Below are positions 55,703 through 64,000 of a DNA stretch of 64,000 nt, piece by piece. The notes beneath the pieces were generated by a model that was given only the letters and a program-made list of their open reading frames with translations, had not been told where the DNA came from and made no database searches. The stretch spans positions 186,001 through 250,000 of the forward strand of contig NC_013192.1 of assembly GCF_000023905.1 (NCBI RefSeq), in the 5' to 3' direction. Numbering within the stretch: position 1 is the first letter of the stretch; each line of letters begins with the position of its first letter. The stretch is from Leptotrichia buccalis C-1013-b. GTDB taxonomy: Bacteria; Fusobacteriota; Fusobacteriia; Fusobacteriales; Leptotrichiaceae. The position numbers and the translations under genes are program-made.

Positions 55703-56887
55703 ATGGCAAAAGCTAAATTCGAAAGAAATAAACCACATGTAAACATAGGAACAATCGGACACGTAGATCACGGAAAAACTACTTTGACAGCGGCAATCTC
55801 AAAAGTGCTGTCTGACAAGGGGCTGGCTGAAAAAGTTGATTTTGAAAACATCGATCAGGCTCCTGAAGAAAGAGAAAGAGGAATTACAATCAACACAGCG
55901 CACATTGAGTATGAAACAGACAAAAGACACTATGCCCACGTTGACTGCCCAGGCCATGCAGACTATGTAAAGAACATGATTACAGGGGCGGCGCAAATGG
56001 ACGGAGCAATCCTGGTAGTATCAGCGGCTGACGGGCCAATGCCTCAGACAAGAGAACATATCCTGCTTGCAAGACAAGTAGGGGTGCCTTACATTGTAGT
56101 ATTCTTAAACAAAGTTGACATGGTAGACGATGACGAGTTACTGGAACTGGTTGAAATGGAAGTAAGGGAACTGCTTAATGAATACGATTTCCCAGGAGAT
56201 GACGTTCCAATAATAGCTGGATCAGCATTAGGGGCATTAAATGGTGAAGCAAAATGGGTAGAAAAAATTATGGAATTGATGGATGCAGTTGACGAATATA
56301 TCCCGACACCAGAAAGACCAGTTGACCAACCATTCCTTATGCCGATTGAAGATGTATTCACAATTACAGGAAGAGGGACAGTAGTAACAGGAAGAGTGGA
56401 AAGAGGAGTAATCAAGGTTGGTGAAGAAGTGGAAATCGTAGGAATCAAACCGACTTCAAGAACAACTGTAACAGGAGTAGAAATGTTCAGAAAATTATTG
56501 GATTCAGGACAAGCTGGAGATAATATAGGAGCATTATTAAGAGGAACTAAGAAAGAAGAAGTGGAAAGAGGACAAGTACTGGCTAAACCAGGAACAATCA
56601 ATCCACATACAGGATTTAAGTCAGAAGTATACGTATTGACAAAAGATGAAGGTGGAAGACATACACCATTCTTCACAGGATATAAACCACAATTCTACTT
56701 CAGAACGACTGATATTACAGGAGAAGTAAACTTACCAGAAGGAGTAGAAATGGTAATGCCTGGAGATAACATTGAAATGACAGTAGAATTAATTCACCCA
56801 ATCGCGATGGAAGAAGGATTAAGATTTGCGATAAGAGAAGGTGGAAGAACAGTAGCTTCAGGAGTAGTAGCAACTATTACTAAATAG
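55703..56887 (+). CDS. tuf: Elongation factor Tu
   Basis: 394 residues. [63 protein letters not shown], and C-terminal domain [12 protein letters not shown]. It brings aminoacyl-tRNA to the ribosome. The stretch from about 55800 to 56180 is visibly GC-richer (ctg, ggg, gac, tgc codons) than the rest of the gene and its neighbours. The last third uses the ordinary A/T-rich style. RBS GGAGGAATT. Confidence 0.97.
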   Translation: MAKAKFERNKPHVNIGTIGHVDHGKTTLTAAISKVLSDKGLAEKVDFENIDQAPEERERGITINTAHIEYETDKRHYAHVDCPGHADYVKNMITGAAQMDGAILVVSAADGPMPQTREHILLARQVGVPYIVVFLNKVDMVDDDELLELVEMEVRELLNEYDFPGDDVPIIAGSALGALNGEAKWVEKIMELMDAVDEYIPTPERPVDQPFLMPIEDVFTITGRGTVVTGRVERGVIKVGEEVEIVGIKPTSRTTVTGVEMFRKLLDSGQAGDNIGALLRGTKKEEVERGQVLAKPGTINPHTGFKSEVYVLTKDEGGRHTPFFTGYKPQFYFRTTDITGEVNLPEGVEMVMPGDNIEMTVELIHPIAMEEGLRFAIREGGRTVASGVVATITK

Positions 56888-56932
56888 TTTTCTGTAAAGG
56901 ACTTTCTTAAAGAGAAAAAACAAAAATAATTA

Positions 56933-56961
56933 TTGCAGATAATGAAAATATTTGTTATAAT
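56933..56961 (+). promoter_or_regulatory. Promoter of the S10 operon
   Basis: TTGCAG (56933-56938), 17 bases, TATAAT (56956-56961). Transcripts would start near 56968, before the leader hairpin at 57007. Confidence 0.7.
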
Positions 56962-57006
56962 ATTTAGAAATGTAATAGAAAATAGTTCACAAATGCTGAA
57001 TGAAAG

Positions 57007-57035
57007 GAGAAATTAGGTTTTATATCTAATTTCTC
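57007..57035 (+). promoter_or_regulatory. S10 leader hairpin
   Basis: GAGAAATTAG (57007-57016) and CTAATTTCTC (57026-57035) are exact complements around a nine-base loop. It has no T run, so it is not a plain terminator. It could be a ribosomal-protein control site (L4 regulates S10 operons in other bacteria) or a stabilising leader stem. Confidence 0.5.
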
Positions 57036-57065
57036 TAGTTATTAAATTAAACAGGAGGAAAAACT

Positions 57066-57371
57066 TTGGATAAAATAAGAATATATTTACAATCTTATGA
57101 TCACAAACTGTTGGATCAATCTGCTAAAAAAATTGCAGAAGTAGCTAAGAAAAATGGTTCAGAATTAGCAGGACCACTTCCATTACCTACAAAAACTAAA
57201 AAATATACAGTTTTAAGATCAGTTCACGTGAATAAAGATTCAAGAGAACAATTTGAAATGAGAATTCACAGAAGATTTGTAGAAATTAAAAATTCAAATC
57301 AACAAATCGTAAATGCATTAGCATCATTAAACTTGCCATCAGGTGTGGGAGTTGAAATTAAGCAATCGTAA
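57066..57371 (+). CDS. rpsJ: 30S ribosomal protein S10
   Basis: 101 residues, TTG start with ACAGGAGGAAAAAC. KIRIYLQSYDHKLLDQSAKK, AGPLPLPTKTKKYTVLRS and RIHRRFVEI are diagnostic. First gene of the S10 operon; also the NusE antitermination factor. Confidence 0.96.
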   Translation: MDKIRIYLQSYDHKLLDQSAKKIAEVAKKNGSELAGPLPLPTKTKKYTVLRSVHVNKDSREQFEMRIHRRFVEIKNSNQQIVNALASLNLPSGVGVEIKQS

Positions 57372-57437
57372 GGCTTAGTACAAGTTGGCTATTTCAAGAA
57401 AATTGTCAACCAATATATTAAGGAGGAAAAATAAAAA

Positions 57438-58064
57438 ATGATATTAGGTAAAAAAATCGGAATGACTCAAATTTTCGAAGATGAAAAATTAATTCCAGTT
57501 ACAGTAATCGAAGCAGGAACTAACTTCATTACGCAAATCAAAACTGAAGAAAAAGAAGGATACAACGCTATCACATTAGCATATGGAGATAAAAGAGAAA
57601 AAAACACAACAAAACCTGAATTAGGAATATTTAAAAAAGCAGGAGTTACTCCAAAAAGATTTCTTAAAGAATTTAAAGTAGCTAATCCAGCTGATTTTGC
57701 ATTAGGACAAGAAATCAAAGTAGATGTATTAGAAGGTATCGAATTTGTTGATATTTCTGGAACTTCAAAAGGTAAAGGGACTGCAGGGGTTATGAAAAGA
57801 CATAATTTTGGTGGAAACAGAGCTTCACACGGGGTTTCAAGAAACCATAGACTTGGAGGTTCTAACGCAGGAGGAGCCGCATCAAACAGTAACGTGCCAA
57901 AAGGTAAAAAAATGGCTGGAAGACTTGGAGCTGAAAAAGTAACAGTTCAAAACTTGCAAGTTATTAAATTTGATGTGGAAAACAGTCTTTTATTAGTAAA
58001 AGGTGCTGTTCCAGGACCAAAAAATGGTTATTTAGTTATCAAAAAATCGGTAAAGAAATATTAA
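57438..58064 (+). CDS. rplC: 50S ribosomal protein L3
   Basis: 208 residues. MILGKKIGMTQIFEDEKL at the start; GKGTAGVMKRHNFGGNRASHG with the NFGGxxxSHG loop that reaches the peptidyl transferase centre; MAGRLGAEKVTVQNL. RBS AAGGAGGAAAAAT. Confidence 0.97.
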   Translation: MILGKKIGMTQIFEDEKLIPVTVIEAGTNFITQIKTEEKEGYNAITLAYGDKREKNTTKPELGIFKKAGVTPKRFLKEFKVANPADFALGQEIKVDVLEGIEFVDISGTSKGKGTAGVMKRHNFGGNRASHGVSRNHRLGGSNAGGAASNSNVPKGKKMAGRLGAEKVTVQNLQVIKFDVENSLLLVKGAVPGPKNGYLVIKKSVKKY

Positions 58065-58085
58065 TAGGAAAGAGAGGAGGATAAC

Positions 58086-58730
58086 ATGCCAGTTTTAAAT
58101 ATATACAAATTAGACGGTTCACAAGCAGGAACTATCGAAGTAAATAATGACGTATTTGGAATCGAACCAAATAAACACGTAATGCACGAAGTTTTAGTAG
58201 CAGAATTAGCTGAAGCTAGACAAGGATCTGCCTCAACAAAAACAAGAGCGGAAGTAAGAGGTGGAGGAAGAAAACCTTTTAGACAAAAAGGAACAGGAAG
58301 AGCTAGACAAGGATCTACAAGAGCACCACACATGGTAGGTGGAGGAGTAGTTCACGGACCAAAACCAAGAAACTATGCTAAAAAAGTAAATAAAAAAGTT
58401 AGAAAATTAGCTTTAAAATCAGCTTTAGCAACAAAAATTAGCGAAGGAAATGTAATCGTATTAGATGATTTCGCATTAGAAATACCAAAAACAAAAACAT
58501 TTATTGATTTTGCAAAAGCATTAAACTTTGACGGTGCAAAACAATTATATGTAACAAATGATGATACTGATAATATAGATAGAGATTATTTCTTATATTT
58601 ATCAACTAGAAATATTGAAAAAGTTGCAGCAATTAATACAAGAGATTTAAGCATCTACTGGTTAATCAAACAAGACAAAGTAATCTTAACTAAAGAAGCT
58701 CTTGCAACTATCGAGGAGGTGCTAGCATAA
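58086..58730 (+). CDS. rplD: 50S ribosomal protein L4
   Basis: 214 residues. [40 protein letters not shown] and [20 protein letters not shown] form the extended loop of L4. L4 lines the exit tunnel and in many bacteria represses this operon. It shares its last base with the first base of rplW, implying coupled translation. Confidence 0.97.
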   Translation: MPVLNIYKLDGSQAGTIEVNNDVFGIEPNKHVMHEVLVAELAEARQGSASTKTRAEVRGGGRKPFRQKGTGRARQGSTRAPHMVGGGVVHGPKPRNYAKKVNKKVRKLALKSALATKISEGNVIVLDDFALEIPKTKTFIDFAKALNFDGAKQLYVTNDDTDNIDRDYFLYLSTRNIEKVAAINTRDLSIYWLIKQDKVILTKEALATIEEVLA

Positions 58731-59014
58731 TGCATATTACTGATATTATCAAAAAACCTGTAATTAATACAGAAAAAGCAAGAAATTTATTGGAAAACAA
58801 TGAATATGTTTTCATAGTAGATAGAAGAGCAAACAAACTTCAAATTAAAGATGCAGTTGAAAAACTATTCAATGTAAAAGTTCAAGGTGTTAATACTTTA
58901 AACATTAAATCAAAAAACAAAAGATTCAGAATGTCAATGTATAAAACAGCTGCTATCAAAAAAGCAATTGTTAAGTTGAAAGATGGAGAATCTATAGCAG
59001 CTTACGAAGGATAA
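58730..59014 (+). CDS. rplW: 50S ribosomal protein L23
   Basis: 94 residues. DIIKKPVINTEKARNLLE, YVFIVDRRANKLQIKDAVEK and FNVKVQGVNTLNIKSKNKRF. It sits beside the tunnel exit as the docking site of SRP and trigger factor. The start overlaps the end of rplD; GAGGAGGTGCTAGCATA lies within rplD. Confidence 0.96.
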   Translation: MHITDIIKKPVINTEKARNLLENNEYVFIVDRRANKLQIKDAVEKLFNVKVQGVNTLNIKSKNKRFRMSMYKTAAIKKAIVKLKDGESIAAYEG

Positions 59015-59045
59015 GACAAATTACAAGAATCATAACATCTATTTC

Positions 59046-59073
59046 TCGGGGATTTCCCCGAAAAATAATTTTT
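59046..59073 (+). terminator. Possible terminator or attenuator between rplW and rplB
   Basis: CGGGGA (59047-59052) and TCCCCG (59055-59060) form a tight GC stem, but the T run comes eight bases later (59068-59073), so termination may be weak. Confidence 0.4.
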
Positions 59074-59100
59074 AGAAAAAGTAAAAATAACTATATTTTT

Positions 59101-59132
59101 TTGTGGAAATTATTTAGTAAAAATGCTATAAT
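59101..59132 (+). promoter_or_regulatory. Possible internal promoter before rplB
   Basis: TATAAT at 59127-59132 with a distant TTGTGG (59101-59106, spacing 20) or TTTAGT nearer by. The 210-base gap between rplW and rplB is longer than all other gaps at this end of the operon except the one after rplB. Confidence 0.4.
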
Positions 59133-59224
59133 AGATAAGTTATGTAAAATTATAGAAATTATTTGAAATTTTTCAAATAATTATACAAATAAAAAGAGAA
59201 ATAGGAAGAGAGGGAACATAAGTT

Positions 59225-60052
59225 ATGCCAATAAAAAAATTAAAACCGATAACTAGTGGGACACGGCATATGTCGATATTAGTTAATAAGGACTTAGATA
59301 AGGTAAGACCTGAAAAATCTTTAGTTGAACCATTAAATTCATCTTACGGGATTGACAACTATGGACACAGAACAGGTAGAAACAGACATAAAGGACACAA
59401 AAGATTATATAGAGTAATCGACTGGAAAAGAAATAAAATTGGAGTGCCTGCAAAAGTTGCAACTCTTGAATATGATCCAAACAGAACTGCAAACATCGCA
59501 TTGTTACACTATGTTGATGGAGAAAAAAGATATATCTTGGCTCCGAACGGACTTAAAAAAGGTGACATCGTATTAGCAGGAGAAGGTGCGGATATCAAAC
59601 CTGGAAATGCGTTAAAATTAAAAGACTTACCAGTAGGGACAGTTATTCACAATGTTGAATTAATGCCTGGTAAAGGTGGACAGTTAGCAAGATCAGCAGG
59701 AACAGCTGCAAGACTTGTTGCAAAAGAAGGAACTTACTGCCACGTGGAATTACCATCTGGAGAATTAAGACTTATTCATAAAGAATGTATGGCTACAATC
59801 GGATCAGTAGGAAATTCTGAACATTCATTAGTATCATTAGGAAAAGCTGGAAGAAATAGACACTTAGGAAGAAAACCTCATGTTAGAGGATCAGTAATGA
59901 ACCCTGTGGATCACCCACACGGAGGAGGAGAAGGAAGATCTCCAATTGGTAGAAAATCACCAGTTACACCTTGGGGTAAACCTACACTTGGTAAGAAAAC
60001 TAGAGGTAAAAAACTTAGTGATAAATTCATCGTTAGAGGAAGAAAAAAATAG
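59225..60052 (+). CDS. rplB: 50S ribosomal protein L2
   Basis: 275 residues. [57 protein letters not shown] and [20 protein letters not shown] with the key histidine near residue 230. It is needed for subunit association and peptidyl transfer. Preceded by a 210-base gap and followed by a 228-base gap, so it stands apart within the operon. Confidence 0.97.
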   Translation: MPIKKLKPITSGTRHMSILVNKDLDKVRPEKSLVEPLNSSYGIDNYGHRTGRNRHKGHKRLYRVIDWKRNKIGVPAKVATLEYDPNRTANIALLHYVDGEKRYILAPNGLKKGDIVLAGEGADIKPGNALKLKDLPVGTVIHNVELMPGKGGQLARSAGTAARLVAKEGTYCHVELPSGELRLIHKECMATIGSVGNSEHSLVSLGKAGRNRHLGRKPHVRGSVMNPVDHPHGGGEGRSPIGRKSPVTPWGKPTLGKKTRGKKLSDKFIVRGRKK

Positions 60053-60280
60053 TAGTTTAAAAATAAAATCAATGTCAATTTTGATAATAGGATTTTTAGA
60101 TGAAAAACGCAGAAATGGACTGTGCCAGTCAAGCAGACAGATAAAATATCTAAATAACAGTTTGGCTGAATGTAAAAATATTGCTTGATACATTGAATTA
60201 AATATTTAGAAAATAAATAATTAAAATGAGATGTATTGAGTAACATTTCTCGATTTAAAAAATGAAATAAGGAGGAAAGA
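60053..60280 (+). other. 228-base gap between rplB and rpsS
   Basis: No gene seen; the short frames here have no family likeness or good ribosome binding site. An imperfect hairpin (GAGATGT ... ACATTTCTC, about 60227-60251) lies shortly before the AAGGAGGAAAGA site of rpsS. No strong promoter was found. Confidence 0.5.
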
Positions 60281-60553
60281 ATGGCTCGTTCATTAAAAAA
60301 AGGACCTTTTGTTGATGCATATTTATTAGAAAAAATAGAAGCATTGGGAGGTAAAAAACAAGTTATTAAAACATGGTCTAGAAGATCAACTATATTCCCT
60401 CAATTTATTGGACATACTTTTGCTGTATATAACGGTAAAAAACATATACCTGTATATGTAACTGAGGAAATGGTTGGACATAAATTAGGTGAATTTGCAC
60501 CAACTAGAACTTTCTACGGACATGGAAAAGACGCTAAAAAAGGTAAAAAATAA
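60281..60553 (+). CDS. rpsS: 30S ribosomal protein S19
   Basis: 90 residues. [75 protein letters not shown]. Confidence 0.97.
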   Translation: MARSLKKGPFVDAYLLEKIEALGGKKQVIKTWSRRSTIFPQFIGHTFAVYNGKKHIPVYVTEEMVGHKLGEFAPTRTFYGHGKDAKKGKK

Positions 60554-60599
60554 TTAAAATAACCGATAGATATACATTAATGAAAGGAGAGGACTTTGA

Positions 60600-60938
60600 A
60601 TGGCAGTAGTAGCTAAATTGAAATACCAAAGATTAAGCCCTCAAAAAGCAAGATTAGTTGCTGATATTGTAAGAGGGAAAAATGCATTGCAAGCATTGAA
60701 TATTTTAAAATTTACAAATAAAAAAGCAGCATTATACATAGAAAAAACATTAAGATCAGCAATTGCAAACGCTGAACATAATAACAACATGGATCCTGAT
60801 AAATTATTTATTTCAAAAATATTAATTGATAAAGGACCTGTACTAAAAAGAATCAGCCCAAGAGCAATGGGAAGAGCTGATATTATTAGAAAACCAACAG
60901 CTCATATCACAGTAGAAGTTGATGAAAGAGAAGATTAA
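60600..60938 (+). CDS. rplV: 50S ribosomal protein L22
   Basis: 112 residues. KYQRLSPQKARLVADIVRGK, LRSAIANAEHNNNMD, and the tunnel loop KGPVLKRISPRAMGRAD. The loop has no insertion or deletion of the macrolide-resistance kind. RBS AAAGGAGAGGAC. Confidence 0.96.
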   Translation: MAVVAKLKYQRLSPQKARLVADIVRGKNALQALNILKFTNKKAALYIEKTLRSAIANAEHNNNMDPDKLFISKILIDKGPVLKRISPRAMGRADIIRKPTAHITVEVDERED

Positions 60939-60963
60939 TTTAGACAAATAAGGAGGTAAGTCT

Positions 60964-61620
60964 GTGGGACAAAAAGTAGATCCTAGGGGGATAAGATTAG
61001 GAATCACAAGAACTTGGGATTCAAAATGGTTCGCTGAGGGGAAAGAATACGTAAACAACTTTCACGAAGATTTAAAAATAAAAGAATATATTAAGAAAAA
61101 CTATTACCACGCAGGGATTTCTTCTATTCAAATAGAAAGAACATCACCTACAGAAGTAGCAGTTATTATAGAAACTGGAAAAGCTGGAATCTTAATCGGA
61201 AGAAAAGGTCAAGAAATTGAAGCTTTAAAAGTAAAATTAGAAAAATTAACTGGTAAAAGAGTACAAATTAAAGTACAAGAAATCAAAAATCCTAATAAAG
61301 ATGCTCAATTAGTAGCAGAAAGTATTGCAACAGCAATTGAAAAAAGGGTTGCTTATAAAAGAGCAGTTCAACAAGCTATTCAAAGAGCAGAAAAAGCTGG
61401 GATTAAAGGAATTAAAGTTATGGTATCGGGAAGATTGAATGGTGCCGAAATTGCAAGAAGTGAATGGACACTTTCAGGAAGAGTACCACTACATACTTTA
61501 AGAGCAGATGTTGATTATGCAACAGCTACTGCACACACTACATACGGTGCTTTAGGATTAAAAGTATGGATATTTAATGGTGAAGTTCTTTCTACTACAA
61601 AGGAAGGAGAAAACGAATAA
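60964..61620 (+). CDS. rpsC: 30S ribosomal protein S3
   Basis: 218 residues, GTG start. [22 protein letters not shown] domain with [12 protein letters not shown], and [10 protein letters not shown]-like [20 protein letters not shown]. It forms part of the mRNA entry channel. RBS AAGGAGGTAAGTCT; the end is one base before rplP. Confidence 0.97.
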   Translation: MGQKVDPRGIRLGITRTWDSKWFAEGKEYVNNFHEDLKIKEYIKKNYYHAGISSIQIERTSPTEVAVIIETGKAGILIGRKGQEIEALKVKLEKLTGKRVQIKVQEIKNPNKDAQLVAESIATAIEKRVAYKRAVQQAIQRAEKAGIKGIKVMVSGRLNGAEIARSEWTLSGRVPLHTLRADVDYATATAHTTYGALGLKVWIFNGEVLSTTKEGENE

Positions 61621-61621
61621 T

Positions 61622-62047
61622 ATGTTAATACCTAAAAGAACGAAATATAGAAAACAGTTCAGAGGAAAAATGGGTGGCGTAGCGACTAAAGGAAACAAAG
61701 TTGATTTTGGTGAATTTGGACTTGCCGCTAAAGAATTTGGTTGGATTACTTCAAGACAAATTGAGGCTTGTAGGGTAACAATCAATAGAACGTTTAAAAG
61801 AGAAGGTAAAATTTGGATTAGAATATTCCCTGATAAACCTTATACAAAAAGACCTGAAGGAACAAGAATGGGTAAAGGTAAAGGTAACGCAGAAGGTTGG
61901 GTAGCAGTAGTTAAAAAGAATAAAATAATGTTTGAAGTTGGCGGAGTATCTGAAGAGAAAGCCAAAGAAGCATTAAGAAAAGCTGGACATAAACTACCTA
62001 TAAAAGTTAAATTTGTTAGAAAAGAAGAAGTAGGTGGTGATAAGTAA
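61622..62047 (+). CDS. rplP: 50S ribosomal protein L16
   Basis: 141 residues from ATG 61622, where the family begins ([19 protein letters not shown]). Contains [20 protein letters not shown] and [16 protein letters not shown]. An upstream ATG at 61577 inside rpsC is in frame but not used. The last base overlaps rpmC. Confidence 0.96.
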   Translation: MLIPKRTKYRKQFRGKMGGVATKGNKVDFGEFGLAAKEFGWITSRQIEACRVTINRTFKREGKIWIRIFPDKPYTKRPEGTRMGKGKGNAEGWVAVVKKNKIMFEVGGVSEEKAKEALRKAGHKLPIKVKFVRKEEVGGDK

Positions 62048-62238
62048 TGACAATTAACGAAATTAGAGAATTATCATTGGAAGAATTGGAAGTTAAAGTA
62101 AATGAATTGAAACAAGAATTGTTTAATTTAAAATTTCAAAAAACTCTTGGACAATTACAAAACACTGCTAAAATACGAGATGTTAAAAGAACAATAGCAA
62201 GATTAAAAACTGTTGTAACTGAAAAAACTGGTAAATAG
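62047..62238 (+). CDS. rpmC: 50S ribosomal protein L29
   Basis: 63 residues, all helical: [51 protein letters not shown]. Overlaps the end of rplP by one base. Confidence 0.96.
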   Translation: MTINEIRELSLEELEVKVNELKQELFNLKFQKTLGQLQNTAKIRDVKRTIARLKTVVTEKTGK

Positions 62239-62249
62239 GAGGATCAAGA

Positions 62250-62510
62250 GTGGAAAACAAAAGAAAAGAAAGAAAAGTAAGAGAAGGAATCGTTGTTTCA
62301 AATAAAATGGATAAAACTGTAGTAGTTGTTGAAGAAACAATGAAATTACATAAACTTTATAAAAAGAGAGTAAAAACTTCTAAAAAATATAAAGCACACG
62401 ATGAGAACAATGACTGTGGAATCGGAGATAAAGTGCAAATTATGGAAACTAGACCATTAAGTAAAGATAAAAGATGGAGAGTTGTTACAATCTTAGAAAG
62501 AGCTAAATAG
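62250..62510 (+). CDS. rpsQ: 30S ribosomal protein S17
   Basis: 86 residues, GTG start with [50 protein letters not shown] and [20 protein letters not shown]. Confidence 0.96.
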   Translation: MENKRKERKVREGIVVSNKMDKTVVVVEETMKLHKLYKKRVKTSKKYKAHDENNDCGIGDKVQIMETRPLSKDKRWRVVTILERAK

Positions 62511-62609
62511 TTCTGACTTTATCAATAAAATTAAAAAGAATGTTTTATTTTCAATATTAAAACAAAAGGCAAATAGCATGAGTTAATATTTGAGAGGAGG
62601 AAATTTTAA

Positions 62610-62978
62610 ATGGTTCAACAACAATCGATGCTTAATGTTGCTGATAACACTGGAGCTAAAAAAATCATGGTTATTAGAGTATTAGGTGGATCAAGAAGAA
62701 GATTCGGTAAAATTGGAGACATCGTAGTAGCAACTGTAAAAGAAGCTATACCAAACGGAAACGTTAAAAAAGGTGATGTAGTTAAAGCCGTAATCGTTAG
62801 AACAAGAAAAGAATTAAAAAGAGCAGACGGTTCATATATAAAATTTGATGACAATGCGGCAGTTATTTTGAATACGGCATTAGAAGTAAGAGGGACAAGA
62901 ATCTTTGGACCTGTAGCAAGAGAATTAAGAGCGAAAAACTTTATGAAAATAGTTTCTCTAGCACCAGAAGTATTATAG
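62610..62978 (+). CDS. rplN: 50S ribosomal protein L14
   Basis: 122 residues. [60 protein letters not shown] and LAPEVL. A 99-base gap precedes it, otherwise normal spc order. RBS GAGAGGAGGAAAT. Confidence 0.97.
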   Translation: MVQQQSMLNVADNTGAKKIMVIRVLGGSRRRFGKIGDIVVATVKEAIPNGNVKKGDVVKAVIVRTRKELKRADGSYIKFDDNAAVILNTALEVRGTRIFGPVARELRAKNFMKIVSLAPEVL

Positions 62979-62994
62979 GAAGGAGAGTTAAAAC

Positions 62995-63378
62995 GTGGCT
63001 AAACCAAACTTAAAATCAGTACCTAAAAAATTACATGTTAAAACTGGAGATACAGTTATTGTAATTAGCGGTAGATCAAAAGATTTGTTACGTAATGAAA
63101 AGAGTACACAAACTGGAGATAAAGGAAAAATTGGAAAAGTATTAAAAGTATTCCCTAAAACTGGAAAAATAATTGTTGAAGGTGTAAATATTAAGAAAAG
63201 ACATATTAAACCTAATGCAATGAACCCACAAGGCGAAGTTGTAGAAAGAGAAATGCCAATCTTCTCATCTAAAGTAATGCTTTGGGATGAAGGAGCAGGG
63301 AAACCTACAAGAGTAAGAAAAGAAATAAGAGATGGAAAAAAAGTGAGAATATCAGTTGTATCTGGTAATGAAATATAA
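62995..63378 (+). CDS. rplX: 50S ribosomal protein L24
   Basis: 127 residues, GTG start. KLHVKTGDTVIVISGRSKD, KGKIGKVLKVFPKTGKIIVE and GVNIKKRHIKPNAMNPQGEV (KOW motif). It starts assembly of the large subunit. RBS AAGGAGAGTTAAAAC. Confidence 0.96.
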   Translation: MAKPNLKSVPKKLHVKTGDTVIVISGRSKDLLRNEKSTQTGDKGKIGKVLKVFPKTGKIIVEGVNIKKRHIKPNAMNPQGEVVEREMPIFSSKVMLWDEGAGKPTRVRKEIRDGKKVRISVVSGNEI

Positions 63379-63403
63379 TATTTTAGAGAGGAGGATGTAA
63401 TAA

Positions 63404-63958
63404 ATGGCTGAAAAATATATTCCAAGATTACAAAAATTATACAAAGATGAAATAGTTTCATCATTATTGAAAGAATTAAATTTATCTAATGTTATGCAAG
63501 TACCAAAACTTGATAAAATAGTAGTGAATATGGGGATTGGAGAAGCAGTAAGCAATCCTAAGTTAATAGATACAGCTATTGCTGAATTAGCACAAATTAC
63601 AGGACAACAGCCTATAGCAAGAGCTGCTAGAAAATCAGAAGCTGGATTTAAATTAAGAGAAGGACAAAAAATTGGAGCAAAAGTTACATTAAGAAAAGAA
63701 AAAATGTATGAATTCCTAGACAGATTAATTAGTATCACATTACCAAGGGTAAGAGATTTTGAAGGTGTTTCACCTAAAGGATTTGATGGAAGAGGAAACT
63801 ACACATTAGGATTAAGAGAACAAATCGTATTCCCTGAAATTGAAATTGATAAAGTAGATAAAATCTTTGGATTAGGAATTACAATTGTATCTACAGCACA
63901 AAATGATGAGCAAGGAAGAGCTTTATTAAAAGCATTCGGAATGCCGTTTGCAAAATAG
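63404..63958 (+). CDS. rplE: 50S ribosomal protein L5
   Basis: 184 residues. [59 protein letters not shown] and [20 protein letters not shown]. It binds 5S rRNA. RBS AGAGAGGAGGATGTAATAA. Confidence 0.97.
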   Translation: MAEKYIPRLQKLYKDEIVSSLLKELNLSNVMQVPKLDKIVVNMGIGEAVSNPKLIDTAIAELAQITGQQPIARAARKSEAGFKLREGQKIGAKVTLRKEKMYEFLDRLISITLPRVRDFEGVSPKGFDGRGNYTLGLREQIVFPEIEIDKVDKIFGLGITIVSTAQNDEQGRALLKAFGMPFAK

Positions 63959-63988
63959 TATTATTTTGAAGGAGGTGTAATTTAATCA

Positions 63989-64000
63989 ATGGCTAAAAAA
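63989..64000 (+). CDS. rpsN: Start of the next spc gene, expected 30S ribosomal protein S14 (partial)
   Basis: Only ATGGCTAAAAAA (MAKK) is in the window, 30 bases after rplE, with GAAGGAGGTGT upstream. MAKK and the conserved order L24-L5-S14 make rpsN the likely identity. Confidence 0.6.

Noticed and set aside
56089-56676. 195-residue frame antisense to tuf
   Set aside because: Shadow of strong codon bias in tuf; low-complexity Ser/Thr/Pro composition and no ribosome binding site.

Overview
The window is strongly AT-rich (about 30% GC by eye). Housekeeping gene order, codon use and protein style point to a member of the Fusobacteriota, most probably Leptotrichia or a close relative. This is inferred from protein flavour (low GC, phospho-beta-glucosidase metabolism, a Leptotrichia-like murF-mraY-murD-ftsW-murG-murC-murB-ftsQ-ftsZ block), not from an rRNA. 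No rRNA, tRNA or CRISPR array was recognised.

Layout. 0-13.3 kb: a large membrane protein, a TPR protein, a YlxM-like regulator, an RpiR regulator next to an intact GH1 6-phospho-beta-glucosidase, several membrane and small metabolic genes, a 151-bp MITE-like element, a COG3044-type ATPase and a secreted esterase. 13.3-20.5 kb: a decaying accessory island. It holds an IS630-family element (transposase made by a probable -1 frameshift) inserted into an ISAs1-type transposase remnant. It also holds a CPBP protease and broken DNA-alkylation-repeat, XRE and AbiEi/AbiEii genes. An rlmD gene and a GH1 gene are both beheaded at one junction, followed by a celB (PTS EIIC) tail and a frameshifted GntR regulator. 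20.6-31.4 kb: the division and cell-wall cluster, without ftsA between ftsQ and ftsZ. 31.5-34.6 kb: rpsF-ssb-rpsR, with an intact IS200/IS605 element (tnpA+tnpB) between rpsR and its terminator.

34.6-52.2 kb is mostly variable. It has lipoproteins, a DUF937 protein, fluC, an MFS transporter, an unrecognised protein, an ABC-F ATPase, a 43-residue zinc-ribbon protein with a TPR partner, and a Fic protein with its own inhibitory motif. It also has a DKNYY repeat protein, a His/Gly-rich membrane protein, a Sel1/TPR protein, PAP2, tandem DUF333, CstA, an amidase and a Schlafen-type ATP-binding regulator. 52.5-64 kb: the str operon (rpsL-rpsG-fusA-tuf) and the S10/spc ribosomal protein operons (rpsJ to rplE, then the start of rpsN).

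How the genes work together: the mur/fts block makes lipid II and the Z-ring. The str/S10/spc block makes ribosomal proteins and elongation factors. rpsF-ssb-rpsR is the usual small ribosomal/SSB unit. The two GH1 loci show that beta-glucoside use was once duplicated and one copy (GH1, EIIC, GntR) is now decaying. No clearly new multi-gene system is proven. The best candidates for a second look are the Fic / zinc-ribbon / TPR / DKNYY neighbourhood, the ftsZ leader hairpin and the wrecked AbiE locus with its intact operator.
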